DNA of 64,000 bases from Oncomelania hupensis (GCA_036898135.1 CM072511.1:161381814-161445813), one strand, 5' to 3'; counted from the first letter of the stretch, positions 21,752-32,879 are shown. The notes: a model not told the origin generated them from the sequence alone. Numbers and translations are program-made.

Positions 21752-22317
21752 GCTACATTACATTACATGATTATTGCTTTAGGTCCAGCGGACTCTTCCG
21801 AGCCAAATCAGGACCGGACAACCCCTGATCCGCATAAAAGATCTGCTGAAACAACCCTAGTGGTAAAACTGAAAGCTCTCCACCAGCCAGTCACTTTACA
21901 ATAAAGACATCCCACGCAGGGGACGCTGAGGCTGTACTCTAATTTATCGAACCCCCGTTTACAAAAACAAAATAGAATATAAAAATCATTATAAATTATC
22001 AACAAAACACATACATATAAAATGCCTACATTGCTAAATAATAACATCATAGCAAGCCCTAGTGACCACCTGGCAGAAAGCGTCCAATATTCACAAGCTG
22101 ATCCAACAGACCTCATACACAAATAAGGATTCTTGTCCCGGAAGAGTTTTCAAGAAAAGGTATGTGATTGGTATAGCGAAGAAGACGATAGTATAGCAGA
22201 TTGATAGAACAGAGCAGGAATGAGAAAGAGCAAATGAGAAAGACAGCGACAGTGGGAATTTAAAGCACTAAATTTCCAGAAAGTGAAGATACTATTTATA
22301 CTGAAACCCCCGGCACC
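21752..22317 (-). repeat. Family A retroposon, copy A6
   Basis: Antisense copy with a CATTACATTACAT tail at the left and the complete core. It ends at the first hairpin arm (CCCCCGGCACCCG); the second arm is lost. Confidence 0.85.
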
Positions 22318-22369
22318 CGAAGCGTGATCAAGGCTTAGAACTTCCTCACAAATACTGTTGAAATCAACT

Positions 22370-22544
22370 CACCCCAGATTCCGGACTCCTTTCAACTCTC
22401 AGTGACTTCATCTCAATTTTTTCTTGTTCTTTAAATTAACAATTTTCAAGCTCACCTTCAGTAGGCTGAAGAAGGCAATGCGATGCTGTGGAACTATACC
22501 AAGGTAAAGCCTAGAATCTGAGTCAAAGTAATACCTACATGTAC
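22370..22544 (-). repeat. Family M exon-like repeat, minus copy
   Basis: The minus strand reads an AG acceptor-like site, then 79 bp (22534-22456) translating as YYFDSDSRLYLGIVPQHRIA..., then CTGAAG|GTGAGC, a good 5' splice-site match. The homology continues across the element K insertion (ATATTGAG at 23624-23631). It may be an exon remnant or a repeat; the product is unknown. Confidence 0.45.
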
Positions 22545-23155
22545 CAGTGATGGAGAAAGTGTTTAAGCTAGGGGTATTTATACCCTCAACCAAAACATGT
22601 GGGGGTTTTCATACCCTCATGGCAAACATAAGGAGGTTTTTATACCCCCTTTCAGTTTTTTAGGGGGTACACAATAAACACTTTGCGTGGAAAGTCTTTT
22701 CATCAGTTTGAGTTTCTTCTGCCGGGCCCGGTTGCGGCTCACCTTTTTCTTCTCTTACACACTCAAAGCCAATAGCTGACAAAAAAGTTTGTTTTTCTTT
22801 TCCTTCATCTTGTTTTAATTTTTTTTAGCAATTAGTTTTGTGAATGAATGAAAATGAAGGTTTAACGTCTACACCCACCATTGGCAATATGGCAGACGGG
22901 GATAACCATCCCAGGAAAAGAGGGGTAGAGACCTGAATCAACATTGAACCACCAAAGCAATCGTACTGCTAAAATAGACAGTGACAATGGCCACATTTTA
23001 TATCGCCCACCACGGGATTCGAACCTGGGTCATCGGTGTGCCAGGCGAACGCTCTACCAATTGAGCTACTGCGGTGGGTACAATTAGTTTTGTCTGCTTT
23101 ATTTTTCCTTTTCTTCGGCTTCCCCTCAGATCGCTGCTTGTCGGCCATGTTTAAT

Positions 23156-23200
<45 letters not shown>

Positions 23201-23617
23201 GTTTATAGTCCCCTCTCTTCCCGATAAGGATTTTCAGAGAGGAGACTAACTAACACAGTTTAATGTTGGGTTGTTGTCAGTCTTATATAGCAAAGGAAAA
23301 GCGTCGAGAAGAAATAGTGAATATTATCGTGCATATGATTGGCTGTTTTTCGGAAGCGACAGAATGAATAGGAGGGGGAGTTAGGGTGGTAGGCGGTCGC
23401 GCAGGACGCACAGGTACACGATCCAAATCGAGCGAAAGCTGTACGCACGACCGAAATAGTTGTACCTGATGATACCTCCCAGCAACTTAGCTTTACGTTT
23501 TCATACCCCTTTGGCACTGACTTTGTTCGTGTTTATACCCTTTCATTACATTTTCGTTACGTGATTTCACAACTCAGTACGTGAAACACGTACGATTGCA
23601 CGTGATCTCCATCACTG
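22545..23617. mobile_element. Non-autonomous inverted-repeat transposon K
   Basis: Perfect 12 bp terminal inverted repeats (CAGTGATGGAGA / TCTCCATCACTG). ATGTAC flanks both ends (22539-22544, 23618-23623). The interior has repeated (G)GGGTATTTATACCC-like blocks at both ends, a SINE (22842-23080) and a 38 bp poly(T) at about 23157-23194. No transposase. CAGTG-type ends suggest hAT, but the clean TSD is 6 bp rather than 8, so the superfamily is open. Confidence 0.75.
22842..23080 (-). repeat. tRNA-derived SINE with 13 bp TSD
   Basis: Minus-strand order: tRNA-like head CAGTAGCTCAATTGGTAGAG (A box) and CAGGTTCGAATCCCGTGG (B box), body, then GACGTTAAACC and a (TTCA)n tail. CAATTAGTTTTGT flanks it at 22829-22841 and 23081-23093, a perfect 13 bp TSD. 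The anticodon arm does not pair well, so it is a SINE and not a tRNA gene. Confidence 0.9.
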
Positions 23618-23761
23618 ATGTACTCAATATGACCACTCCTGATTGTGGGAACATCTAGGGCCTACTGTAATGTAATTCCCCTAATACATTCATTGTCACA
23701 AAATACAAGATACAAAATACAAGGTACAAAATACAAAGCAATCCATCATCCTAGAAACGTC

Positions 23762-23952
23762 GGCCCTTTACATAGCGCGCTTATCAGCTGCAAGAGTGCT
23801 CAAGGCGCTGGCCACAGACCAAGCATGCACAAATAAACGCCCTGAGCATGCTGCCAGCGTGGAGTGTTGCGCGTTACAAGTCTTCATCATCATTATTGTC
23901 ATCATCATCATCATCGCCATCGTCGTCATCATCCTCATCATCATCGTCGTCG

Positions 23953-24016
<64 letters not shown>

Positions 24017-24042
24017 TATCATCGTCATCATTATCATCGTCG

Positions 24043-24073
<31 letters not shown>

Positions 24074-24182
24074 CATCATCATCTAGGCTTTTGCAAAAGA
24101 CAAGCTCGAACCCACGTCATCCAAGATGCACGTGCATAAAGGCGTGTGCCCTAGGCCACCCCACTGAGCCACCGCGGAGCCA
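23762..24182 (-). repeat. tRNA-SINE with internal (ATG)n expansion
   Basis: Minus strand: head GGTGGCTCAGTGGGGTGGCC and GTGGGTTCGAGC at 24180-24100, then a roughly 200 bp ATG/ATC trinucleotide block (23886-24083). The 3' end is GCCAGCGCCTTGAGCACTCT and GCGCGCTATGTAAAGGGCC. Confidence 0.7.
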
Positions 24183-24443
24183 CGTACACATAATACTCTA
24201 ATGCCCAAGAAACGGGCAATGCAGACACAGCAAAAGACGACGTTTTTATAAAGTTGTCAAAGAGTCGTTAAAATCCTGGCATAACAAATCATAGCACAAC
24301 AAAGGGAAAATACTAGCACAGGAGTGTGTGCGCGTTAATCTAGTTAATGTCCCCCATCAAATTCGCTTCTGGCTCAATCCATTGTCAGGTTTCTGCACAG
24401 ATAACAAAAACTTGCCAACAAGGAAGTCTTGCGCAGGCAAGCA

Positions 24444-24672
<229 letters not shown>

Positions 24673-24685
24673 AGGAAGAGATACG

Positions 24686-25250
24686 ATACATTACATTACA
24701 TGATTATTGCTTTAGGTCCAGCGGACTCTTCCGAGCCAAATTAGGACCGGACAACCCCCGATCCGCATAAAAGATCTGCCGAAACAACCCTAGTGGTAAA
24801 ACTGAAAGCTCTCCACCAGCCAGTCACTTTACAATAAAGACATCCCACGCAGGAGACGCTGAGGCTATACTCTAATTTATCGAACCCCAGTTTACAAAAA
24901 CAAAATAGAATACAAACATCATTATAAATTATCAACAAAACACATACATATTAAATGCCTACATTGCTAAATAATAACATCATAGGAAGCCCTAGTGACC
25001 ACCTGGCAGAAAGAGTCCAATATTCCCAAGCTGATACAACAGACCTCACACACAAATAAGGAGTCTTGTCCCGGAAGAGTTTTGAAGAAAAAAGGTAGGT
25101 GACTGGTCTAGCGAAGAAGGAGATAGTATAGCAGATTGATAGAACAGAGCAGGAATGAGAAAGAGCAAATGAGAAAGACAACGACAGTGGGAATTTAAAG
25201 CACTAAATTTCCAGAAAGTGGGGATACTATTTATACTGAAACCCCGTCAC
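24686..25250 (-). repeat. Family A retroposon, copy A7
   Basis: Antisense copy with a CATTACATTACAT tail and the full core, truncated just before the hairpin is complete (ACCCCGTCAC). (GA)n lies on both sides, so it probably inserted into a GA microsatellite. Confidence 0.85.
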
Positions 25251-25251
25251 A

Positions 25252-25253
<2 letters not shown>

Positions 25254-25317
<64 letters not shown>
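25254..25317. repeat. (GA)n microsatellite
   Basis: About 64 bp of pure GA. CAATA-type pentamers follow at 25340-25420. Confidence 0.96.
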
Positions 25318-25322
<5 letters not shown>

Positions 25323-25539
25323 GGAGGTAGAATACACTATAATAAAGTGCAATACGATGCATTGCAATACTTTACAATACAGTGCAATACAATAAATACA
25401 ATACAATACAATACATATTACCTATTAAAAAAAATTACAACGGAGTGTTGGAGGTGAGGGGGAAAGTCAGTAGGAGAGGGGAGGGAAGAGTGATCGAAGA
25501 AGAAGATGAAGAATTTCTAACCTTAGGTTTTCTCTCTGC

Positions 25540-25742
25540 TTTAGGGCAAGGACAGAAGCAGACTCTTACATATATCGGTTTTCGCTGGGTATCGGTGCAT
25601 CATCCAGTTGTACAATAACATACACAGACACATTCCCAATGACAGTATGAACCGTGGTTCAGTCTGTGTGTACGCACGCATTCCACCGCATGGACTGTAA
25701 AGATCCTGACGCCCAAGTTGCACCCGCCTTGCAATAAGACAC
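25540..25742 (+). repeat. SINE-C 5' part, fragment
   Basis: ACCGTGGTTCAGTCTGTGTG, CGCATGGACTGTAAAGATCC and TGACGCCCA align with the SINE-C body at 14950-15030 and 15735-15800. The 3' half is absent. Confidence 0.6.
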
Positions 25743-26192
25743 ACCAAGTAGAACGGAGCACAAAAAAGGATCCTCGATCGCGCATCGGAAGATAACATAC
25801 AAGTACAGTAATTTGAATTATAAATAGAAAGGGCGAGATCAGACTACGATTTATTCTCAAACTGCGTGAGAACGAACATGCAATTTCCCCTTAAATAGGA
25901 ACGCTATAGGTCTATGATAGGTGAAAGCATATAATAAAATAGGCCTATAAATAACAATGTCTTCCCAGTGAATGGACTGTATTTTCCGAGGTAAAGAAAG
26001 TCATTATAGGTTGATTGGTACGCGTTTTGGCCATGAACCGTTTGAGTGACCGATTCATTTCGTCAAAGTCGCAGTGTAGATCCGTCTGTGCACTAGATCT
26101 ATACCACGACACATGGGCAGATCTAGTACTGCTACGATCTATACGTCTGGGAACCACTTTCTTGTTGCTTTCGCGGATCCATTCTACTTGGT
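25743..26192. mobile_element. Long-TIR MITE-like element H2
   Basis: The ends ACCAAGTAGAACGG and CCATTCTACTTGGT are inverted. The interior aligns with H1 (GGATCCTCGATCGCGC, CTATGATAGGT, CAATGTCTTCCCA, TTTCGTCAAAG). No clear TSD. Inside at about 26081-26110 it contains GTCTGTGCACTAGATCTATA, the unit of the neighbouring minisatellite. Confidence 0.68.
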
Positions 26193-26196
26193 TAAT

Positions 26197-26697
26197 CTGT
26201 GCACTAGATTTATACGTTCGTGCACTAGATCTATACGTCTGTGTACAAGATCTATACGTCTGTGCACTAGATCTGTACTTCTGTGTACTAGATCTATACG
26301 TCTGTGTACTAGATCTATAGGACTGTGCACTAGATCTATAGGTCTGTGCACTAGATCTATAGGAGTGTGCCCTAGGTCTATAGGTCTGTGCACTAGATCT
26401 ATACGTCTGTGCACTAGATCTATACGTCTGTGCCCTAGGTCTATAGGTCTATGCACTAGATCTATACGTCTGTGCCCTGGGTCTATAGGTCTGTGCGCTA
26501 GATCTATACGTCTGTGCCCTAGGTATATAGGTCGGTGCACTAGATCTATACGTCTGTGCCCTAGATCTAAAGGTCTGTGCACTAGATCTATACGTCTGTG
26601 CCCTAAATCTATACGTCTGTGCCCTAGATCTATACGTCTGTGCCCTAGGTCCATAGATCTGTGCACTAGATCTATAGGTCAGTGCCTAGATCTATAG
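26197..26697. repeat. 21 bp minisatellite, about 24 units
   Basis: The unit is CTGTGCACTAGATCTATACG plus one base. Because 21 is divisible by three, both strands stay open (heptads such as LCTRSIR on plus, IDLVHRR on minus). There is no evidence of real coding. The variants CCCTAGGTC and CACTAGATC alternate. Confidence 0.95.
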
Positions 26698-27590
26698 GTC
26701 CTTCCCGGTCCGCAAGCTACTAGTGTGCAAAGTGGGACTGACTCACGCAATGTTCCTATTAGTAATAAAACATCTATATTCTCCTACAACAGCTTGTCCA
26801 GAAAGCCAAGCAAGGGAGAGGGGGGTGGGAAGGGGGGTAGATTGAACTCACTAACCTTCAGCAAACGGTATCAATAATAATCCTGATCTTTGGTCCAGAC
26901 AGCGGCGATTGTTGCACGGGGAACAGCAAAAGACAAGCTCACTGGCAACTGTGAGTTTCCGGCGACGAAATTGGATTAAAATCATGTTGGTATTCTGTCC
27001 TCCCCCCCCCCCCCTACCCAACCCCTATGCAACCACCCTCACCCCTTCTTTCAAGCCAGACAGGCAATTCGGTTGCTGAAATTAGGAGTCACGGTGGGCA
27101 CAGTCAGTTCCGATAATATGGGGCTTTGGGCTACATCAATGTTCTTGTCACTTTTTGTTGTTGTTCTTCTTTCTTTCTTTTTATCCCCCATTCCCTATTC
27201 TTCCCCTCGTCATCTTCTTCCTCATCTTGTTCTTCAATTACCTTTATCTGGTCCTTTTCTACCTTCTACTCCTCGTCTACGCCATCGTCCTCTTCCTCCT
27301 TCTTCTTCCTCTTCTCCTCTTTCATCTTTTATTACTCTTGTGTTTTCTAGTCCTTTAAAAGTGCCTCTGGGTTTCAAACGTCTATTTCTTCAGTTATTTT
27401 ATTAAGGGTAATCTTACTTGATTTCGCTCTATTTAACGTTTCCCTCTTTTCCGTGCAGTTCTGTGTCAGTTACCCCTTCATACATTGTTTTTTTTGTTGC
27501 TGCTTCTTCTCTGATCCTGCTGTTGCTGCTGCCGCTGTCATTGCTACTGCTGCTGCTACTGCTCTTGTTGATGCTTCCACGGCTACTGCT
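26698..27590. other. Unassigned, with pyrimidine-rich stretch
   Basis: A C run lies near 27003-27014 and CTT-rich sequence from 27170 to 27350. Open frames here are low-complexity Ser/Leu/Phe. No supported gene. Confidence 0.5.
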
Positions 27591-27626
27591 GAAGAAGAAG
27601 AAGAAGAAGAAGAAGAAGAAGAAGAA

Positions 27627-27679
<53 letters not shown>

Positions 27680-27700
27680 CGATGATGATGATGATGACAA
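27591..27700. repeat. (GAA)n then (GAT)n microsatellite
   Basis: A sharp switch from GAA to GAT near 27628. Confidence 0.96.
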
Positions 27701-28182
27701 TGACGTTGATATTGGTGATGATGATATCTGCCAGATTTGTATAAACCGGGCTCTCGTGACGGCATTCATGAGTGCATGACAAAAAGAGAAAACATGGCTT
27801 TTTGAAAAGTGCGATTGGACGCATGCGCACACACGAACTGTTGTTTGGAGGGAAGAAAAGCAGGGAGACCATTCATCACGATGTGTTGTGTCAGGCAAGG
27901 TCACCTTCACCACCGCTCTCCGCACACAAAATGCTACAATTTCCACAGCAAAATCGCATCAAATACTTTTAACCTTTTTTTTCCCCACCCTGTTCATCGT
28001 CATCAGTAACGTCGATGTCGTTGTTTCCGTCGTTGTCGATGTCGTCGATAGCGTCGTCATCATCCTCTCTCCTCGCCAGCTGCAGCATCAGTTTTCGTCA
28101 CCATCATCAACTGTCTCGTTATTTTCGTCGTCAACGTCGTCGTAGTCGTCATGGTGTACTTAATTTACAGACACCGGAGCAG
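27701..28182. other. Unassigned sequence
   Basis: CGTCGTC-rich patches at 28010-28150; otherwise unique-looking. Confidence 0.45.
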
Positions 28183-28260
28183 AAATCAATTTTTATTTTT
28201 GAAATTTTAGATTGCATTCAAAACTATTATTGAAGTGACTATTACCATCACCATTATCAA

Positions 28261-28358
<98 letters not shown>

Positions 28359-28361
28359 CCA
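28183..28361 (-). repeat. SINE-B fragment followed by (ATC)n
   Basis: AATTTTTATTTTTGAAATTT then CTATTATTGAAG matches 5810-5862 of the full SINE-B copy. Position 28251 onward is a pure ATC repeat of about 110 bp. Confidence 0.65.
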
Positions 28362-28557
28362 TCATCACGTGCTTCGTCTTCTTTTCCATTCCTTCCTTCC
28401 TCTCTCTTTATCTTCATGTCTTAGTTTGGTTTGTTTTTTATTTCATAAAGATGAACACTTCACAAAGCCCACCTCACGCTACTAAGATAACTGAAGTGCT
28501 CTACTAATGTACCGAAGTGTTTCACAGGGTGGTGGAAAAGTAACTCCCTATTGAAAA

Positions 28558-28628
28558 GTGCTGATGACTGTGGTAAACACTGCTGATGACTGTGGTAAAC
28601 ACTGCTGATGACTGTGGTAAACACTGCT
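28558..28628. repeat. 22 bp tandem repeat, 3 identical units
   Basis: TGCTGATGACTGTGGTAAAC plus AC, three exact copies. Confidence 0.95.
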
Positions 28629-28728
28629 GTATTTGTATCAAATCAAACGCATCGTAATCCTCACACAGCAGTAGAATATAACTGCGTTCTCAGATTGTAT
28701 CTTGCAATTGGAAATAGCAGCCTATAAT

Positions 28729-29038
28729 CAGTGGCGTAGCTAGGGATTTGGGGACCCGGGGTGCTTGGTCTCTTTGGGGGCCCCTGCATTTTGACATTCG
28801 ACATCATGACATGAGATACTGTACTTAATAAATATATAAGTCTACATTCAAATTGCAACAATGTCACTAACTTATATAACGACGTGAATAGCAAGATTAC
28901 ATGACGCCGGTGGCGTAATATTTAATAGTTAATGTAAAAAAAACATTTTGGACACTCCTTTTGGGGCCCCCCTCAAGTGGGGACCCAGGGGGACTTTGGA
29001 ATTTGGACCCCCCCACCCCTCCCCTAGCTGCGCCACTG
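28729..29038. mobile_element. hAT-type MITE, copy 2
   Basis: TIRs CAGTGGCGTAGCTAGGG and CCCTAGCTGCGCCACTG. Flanking 8 bp: CCTATAAT (28721-28728) and TCTATAAT (29039-29046), one mismatch. The interior is the inverse of copy 1 (for example CATGACATGAGATACTGTAC versus its complement). No transposase. Confidence 0.88.
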
Positions 29039-29142
29039 TCTATAATAACCAATGTGTTTGAACACTGCGTGAGCGAACTCAGTTGCAAGAAAGACTTAAG
29101 GTCTAACCCACCTCTCCCCTCCCCCCTACTCCAACCTCCCTC

Positions 29143-29455
29143 GTGGGAGTGCCGGCGGGTTCTGTATAAATAGTAATCCCAACGCCATTTCAGTTACGCT
29201 ATTGGATAGGATAGGATAGGATAGGATAGGATAGGATAGGATAGGATATTTTGTTTTTGTAAACTGGGGTTCGATAAATTAGAGTACGGCTTCAGCGTCC
29301 CCTGCATGTGATGCCTTTATTGTAAAGTGACTGGCTGGTGGAGTGTCTTCCGTGTTACCATTGGTTATTTCAACATATCTTTCATGCGGATCGGGGGCGA
29401 GTCCTCCAAGTTGTGGTCCTGATTCGGCTCTTTGCAGTCCGCTGGCCCCTAAAAA
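29143..29455 (+). repeat. Family A retroposon, copy A8, rearranged
   Basis: The head GGAGTGCCGGCGGGTTCTGT and TATAAATAGTAATCCC is followed by unrelated sequence and a (GGATA)n tract (29209-29247), then the family A 3' half from TTTTGTTTTTGTAAACTGGG to GCAGTCCGCTGGCCC and an (AACT)n tail. About 330 bp of the usual middle is replaced. Confidence 0.78.
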
Positions 29456-29939
29456 CAATGACTAACTAAGTAAGCAAGAAACTAACTAACTAACACAAGG
29501 CCTAAGAAGACAAAAGACCCAGTGTCAAGTATCGGGTCATTATAGGCAGGTCTCAACCACGTGAGTGAAATAAAAGATCGGAAATGAATTAAATTCCACT
29601 ACTGACAAGATCAAGATACTGTTTGTTTCACACACACATACTGTGCCATTTACAAATGGTACAAGCAGTTGTCATCAGGGGGTACTTTTCAGCAACACGT
29701 TAAACAAAAAGAATAAAAAGTTAGCCTAATAAACGAGTGTGTACTGTTATTGCGATAGAACGTAACGGTGTAAACCAACCCAATCAACAAGCAGTAGATT
29801 TATGTAAACGCGCGCTGATCCATATGTTTTCTTTAACAGTACGCTAGCCCTGCTTCTATTGTTCTGCATCTGCTTCTCGTCTTCTGCTTTTGCTTCCTCC
29901 TCTTCCTCTCGAAATCTCACACCCCTTTTGGAATTAGGT
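29456..29939. other. Unassigned sequence
   Basis: Mixed composition with no recognisable gene or repeat. Confidence 0.5.
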
Positions 29940-30027
29940 ATTCCAAAATACAGGTGAGCGTGTATGTTGGTATAGATCGCCGCGCTTTGAGCCTGAATGA
30001 TTTGGGGAAAGGCGCGTATAGCATCCT

Positions 30028-30087
<60 letters not shown>
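29940..30087 (+). repeat. SINE-B 3' half with (ATT)n tail
   Basis: CAGGTGAGCGTGTATGTTGG, ATCGCCGCGCTTTGAGCCTG and TAGCATCCTG then ATT repeats, matching the 3' half of 5556-6012 on the opposite strand. Confidence 0.8.
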
Positions 30088-30259
30088 CTCCTCCTCCTCC
30101 TTCTTCTTCTTCTTCTGCTTCTTCTTCTCTTCTTCTTGCTCTTCTCATTGTTCTTGTTATTCTTCTTGTTGTTCATCTTGTTCTTGTTGTTTTTGTTCTT
30201 GTTCTTCTTGTTCTTGTTTTTTTTTTCATCTTCTTGTTTTTATGTTTCTTCTTGTTTTC

Positions 30260-30292
<33 letters not shown>

Positions 30293-30880
30293 GTTGTTGC
30301 TGCTGCTGCTGCTGTTCTTTTTCTTCTTCGTATTTTGTTGTTGTTGTTGTTGTTGTTGTTTCTTCTTCTTCTTCTTCTTCTTCTTCTTCTTCTTCTTCTT
30401 CTTCTTCTTCTTCTTCTTCTTCTTCTTCTTCTTCTTCTTCTTCTTCGTCGTCGTCGTTGTATACCTTCACTGCACCCCCATGTGTTCCTATTATATTCCT
30501 ACCCCTTGTTTCCTCCTCTTCATCCTTCTCCTTTCCGTTCCCACTTTTCTACTTCTGTTTCTTCTTTTTGTATTTAGCTTCCTCCTTCTCCTCCTTATTC
30601 TTCTTCTTTCCGTCCTCCGCTTTCTACCTCTGCTTCTTCTAGTTAGCCTCCTTCTCCTTGTTCTTCTCCTCCTTTTCGACCCCCTTTCTACCCATTCTTC
30701 TTCTTCTTTGTCTGTTTAGTCATTCTTCGGCCGTCCGGATGACAAAGAATGATCCCAAATCCAAATCTCTTCCTCGTCAATCTTCTACGGAGTCCTTCTT
30801 CGCCTTCTTTTTTTCCCCTCCCTTCTCCTTCTTCTTCTTTCTCCTTCTTCCTCTCTTCCTCCTACTCCTGTTTCTCTAGT
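30088..30880. repeat. Pyrimidine-rich CTT/GTT low-complexity region
   Basis: TTC, GTT and GCT blocks, with a pure CTT tract at about 30362-30446. Several long open frames here are low-complexity. Confidence 0.93.
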
Positions 30881-31163
30881 CCTCTTTGATCTAGAACGGT
30901 CGTCGGAAACGCAGTGAGCCCGTACAGGGCAGGATGAGAAGGGCGACACAGAGCGACCAGTCAAGCTGATGACTCTTAGTTTGCGAGGCACATTTCTACA
31001 GTACGGATCTACAGTGCTGAATAATAAATCCTTATTGAAAATTCCTGATAACCTTTATATTATTTATTTATGCGTGAAACAGACATGCAATGTGATCCCT
31101 GCAGCGGTCGACGTTCATTGCTCATCCCTGATTCCATCTCCCAGTGCCAAAAGCTGTCCCTAA

Positions 31164-31193
31164 TGGCCCGTTGCGTGCGCGAGCTGAGCTAAT
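31164..31193. repeat. Left 30 bp target-site duplication of copy A9
   Basis: Begins TGGCCCGTTG and ends GAGCTAAT. Identical to 31773-31802. Confidence 0.95.
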
Positions 31194-31772
31194 GTAACAT
31201 TACATTACATTTTTATTGCTTTAGGTCCAGCGGACTCTTCCGAGCCAAATCAGGACCGGACAACCCCCGATCTGCATAAAAGATCTGCTGAAACAACCCT
31301 AGTGGTAAAACCGAAAGCTCTCCACCAGCTAGTCACTTTACAATAAAGACATCCCACGCAGGGGACGGCTGAGGCTTCACCCCAACTTATCGAACCCCCG
31401 TTTACAAAAACAAAATAGAATACAAACATCACTATACATTATCAACAAAACACATACATATAAAATGCCTACATTGCGAAATAATAACATCATAGGAAGC
31501 CCTAGTGACCACCTGGCAAAAAGCGTCCAATATTCCCAAGCTGATCCAACAGACCTCATACACGAACAAGGAGTCTTGTCCCGGAAGAGTTTTCAAGAAA
31601 AAAGATAGGAGACTGGTCTAGCGAAGAAGACGATAGTATAGCAGATTGATAGAACAGAGCAGGAATGAGAAAGAGCAAATGAGAAAGACAGCGACAGTGG
31701 GAATTTAAAGCACTAAATTTCCAGAAAGTGGGGATACTTTTTATACTGAAACCCCCGGCACCCCAGCGGGGG
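31194..31772 (-). mobile_element. Family A retroposon, copy A9, complete and flanked by TSD
   Basis: The best-delimited copy (579 bp). Plus-strand reading: tail GTAACATTACATTACAT, TTTATTGCTTTAGGTCCAGC, core, then the hairpin ACCCCCGGCACCCCAGCGGGGG next to the right TSD, with no gap at either end. In sense (minus) orientation it has a 5' GC hairpin, TATAAA-like sequence about 25 nt in, and a 3' (ATGTA)n-type tail. It encodes nothing. The long exact TSD and tandem 3' tail indicate LINE-mediated target-primed insertion. Confidence 0.92.
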
Positions 31773-31802
31773 TGGCCCGTTGCGTGCGCGAGCTGAGCTA
31801 AT
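31773..31802. repeat. Right 30 bp target-site duplication of copy A9
   Basis: Exact copy of 31164-31193. Confidence 0.95.
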
Positions 31803-31951
31803 ATAAGACAACGAGAACACATAAGACTAAGTGTCAGGTGACGGGCCATTACAGATCAGCACTTAAACTCGACCACTGTAAGGATCACAATACGATTTAT
31901 TTCATGCAAATGCAGCACTGTGTACACGATTTATCATCAACTAGTGGTTTT

Positions 31952-31975
31952 TGTACCCTGGCAAGCCAGGGTACA
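31952..31975. repeat. Perfect 11 bp palindrome
   Basis: TGTACCCTGGC, AA, GCCAGGGTACA. It may be the end of an unidentified element. Confidence 0.85.
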
Positions 31976-32033
31976 CATGATGCTGTTTAAAATGTAGACA
32001 GAGAGAACTTTTGTCTGCGAGTTTCATTTGGAC

Positions 32034-32345
32034 GATGATACCTCCCCATATCCCCCTTGATACCTCACCATACCCCCCACATCCTGATATCTCCCCGCCC
32101 CCCCCCCCCCCCCCCCATGATGCCTCATCATAACTCCTTTCCTTGATACCTCCCCATACCCCCTTGATACCTTCCATACCCCCTTGGTTCCTAACTGTAC
32201 CCTCCTTGATACTTCCCCGTTGATCGTTTCGCAGGTATGGATGAAAGGAATCGACCATCACCATACCCCCTTATATATACCCGTATCCCCGTTATGCCTA
32301 CCCATGCCCCTTTAAACCTACCCGTAACCCCCTTTTACCTACACG
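32034..32345. repeat. Degenerate tandem repeat, TGATACCTCCCCATACCCCC-like
   Basis: Units of about 20-25 bp (GATACCTCCCCATACCCCCT) with many changes; a poly(C) run lies at about 32099-32116. Confidence 0.85.
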
Positions 32346-32370
32346 TACCACCCCATCCCGATCCTTGGTA

Positions 32371-32437
<67 letters not shown>

Positions 32438-32552
32438 ATATAGAATAATACAAATAGAAATTAAAAAAACACACCAAGGTTTTAAAATAAAATTTGATAT
32501 AAGATATTATAATTGTTATTATAATAATAATAATTATTATTATTAGTTTATA

Positions 32553-32620
<68 letters not shown>

Positions 32621-32724
32621 ATATAGAATAATACAAATAGAAATAATAAAAAAACACCAAGGTTTTAAAAGAAAATTTGATATAAGATATTATAATAATA
32701 ATTTATTATTATTATTAGTTTATA

Positions 32725-32800
<76 letters not shown>
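32371..32800. repeat. (AAT)n with duplicated roughly 180 bp spacer
   Basis: Three AAT tracts (32371-32435, 32548-32618, 32726-32798) are separated by two copies of a spacer containing GAATATAGAATAATACAAAT and TTTGATATAAGATATTATAA. Confidence 0.92.
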
Positions 32801-32879
32801 TAAAGGTAAAAAGTCTAAATTAAAAAAAATATCCATATTGTAGTGTTAAAAAAAAAAAAAAAAAAAAAAACTTAAAAAA

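Noticed and set aside
21808..22122. 104-codon minus-strand frame recurring at several sites
   Set aside because: It is the sense strand of family A; the frame is broken differently in each copy and is not conserved as protein.
22995..23080. tRNA gene on minus
   Set aside because: Good A and B boxes but an unpaired anticodon arm, extra bases before the D arm, and a 13 bp TSD around a longer unit.
26113..26697. 194-codon plus and 160-codon minus Arg/Ser/Ile heptad proteins
   Set aside because: Both strands of the 21 bp minisatellite; heptads follow from the period and do not show coiled-coil design.
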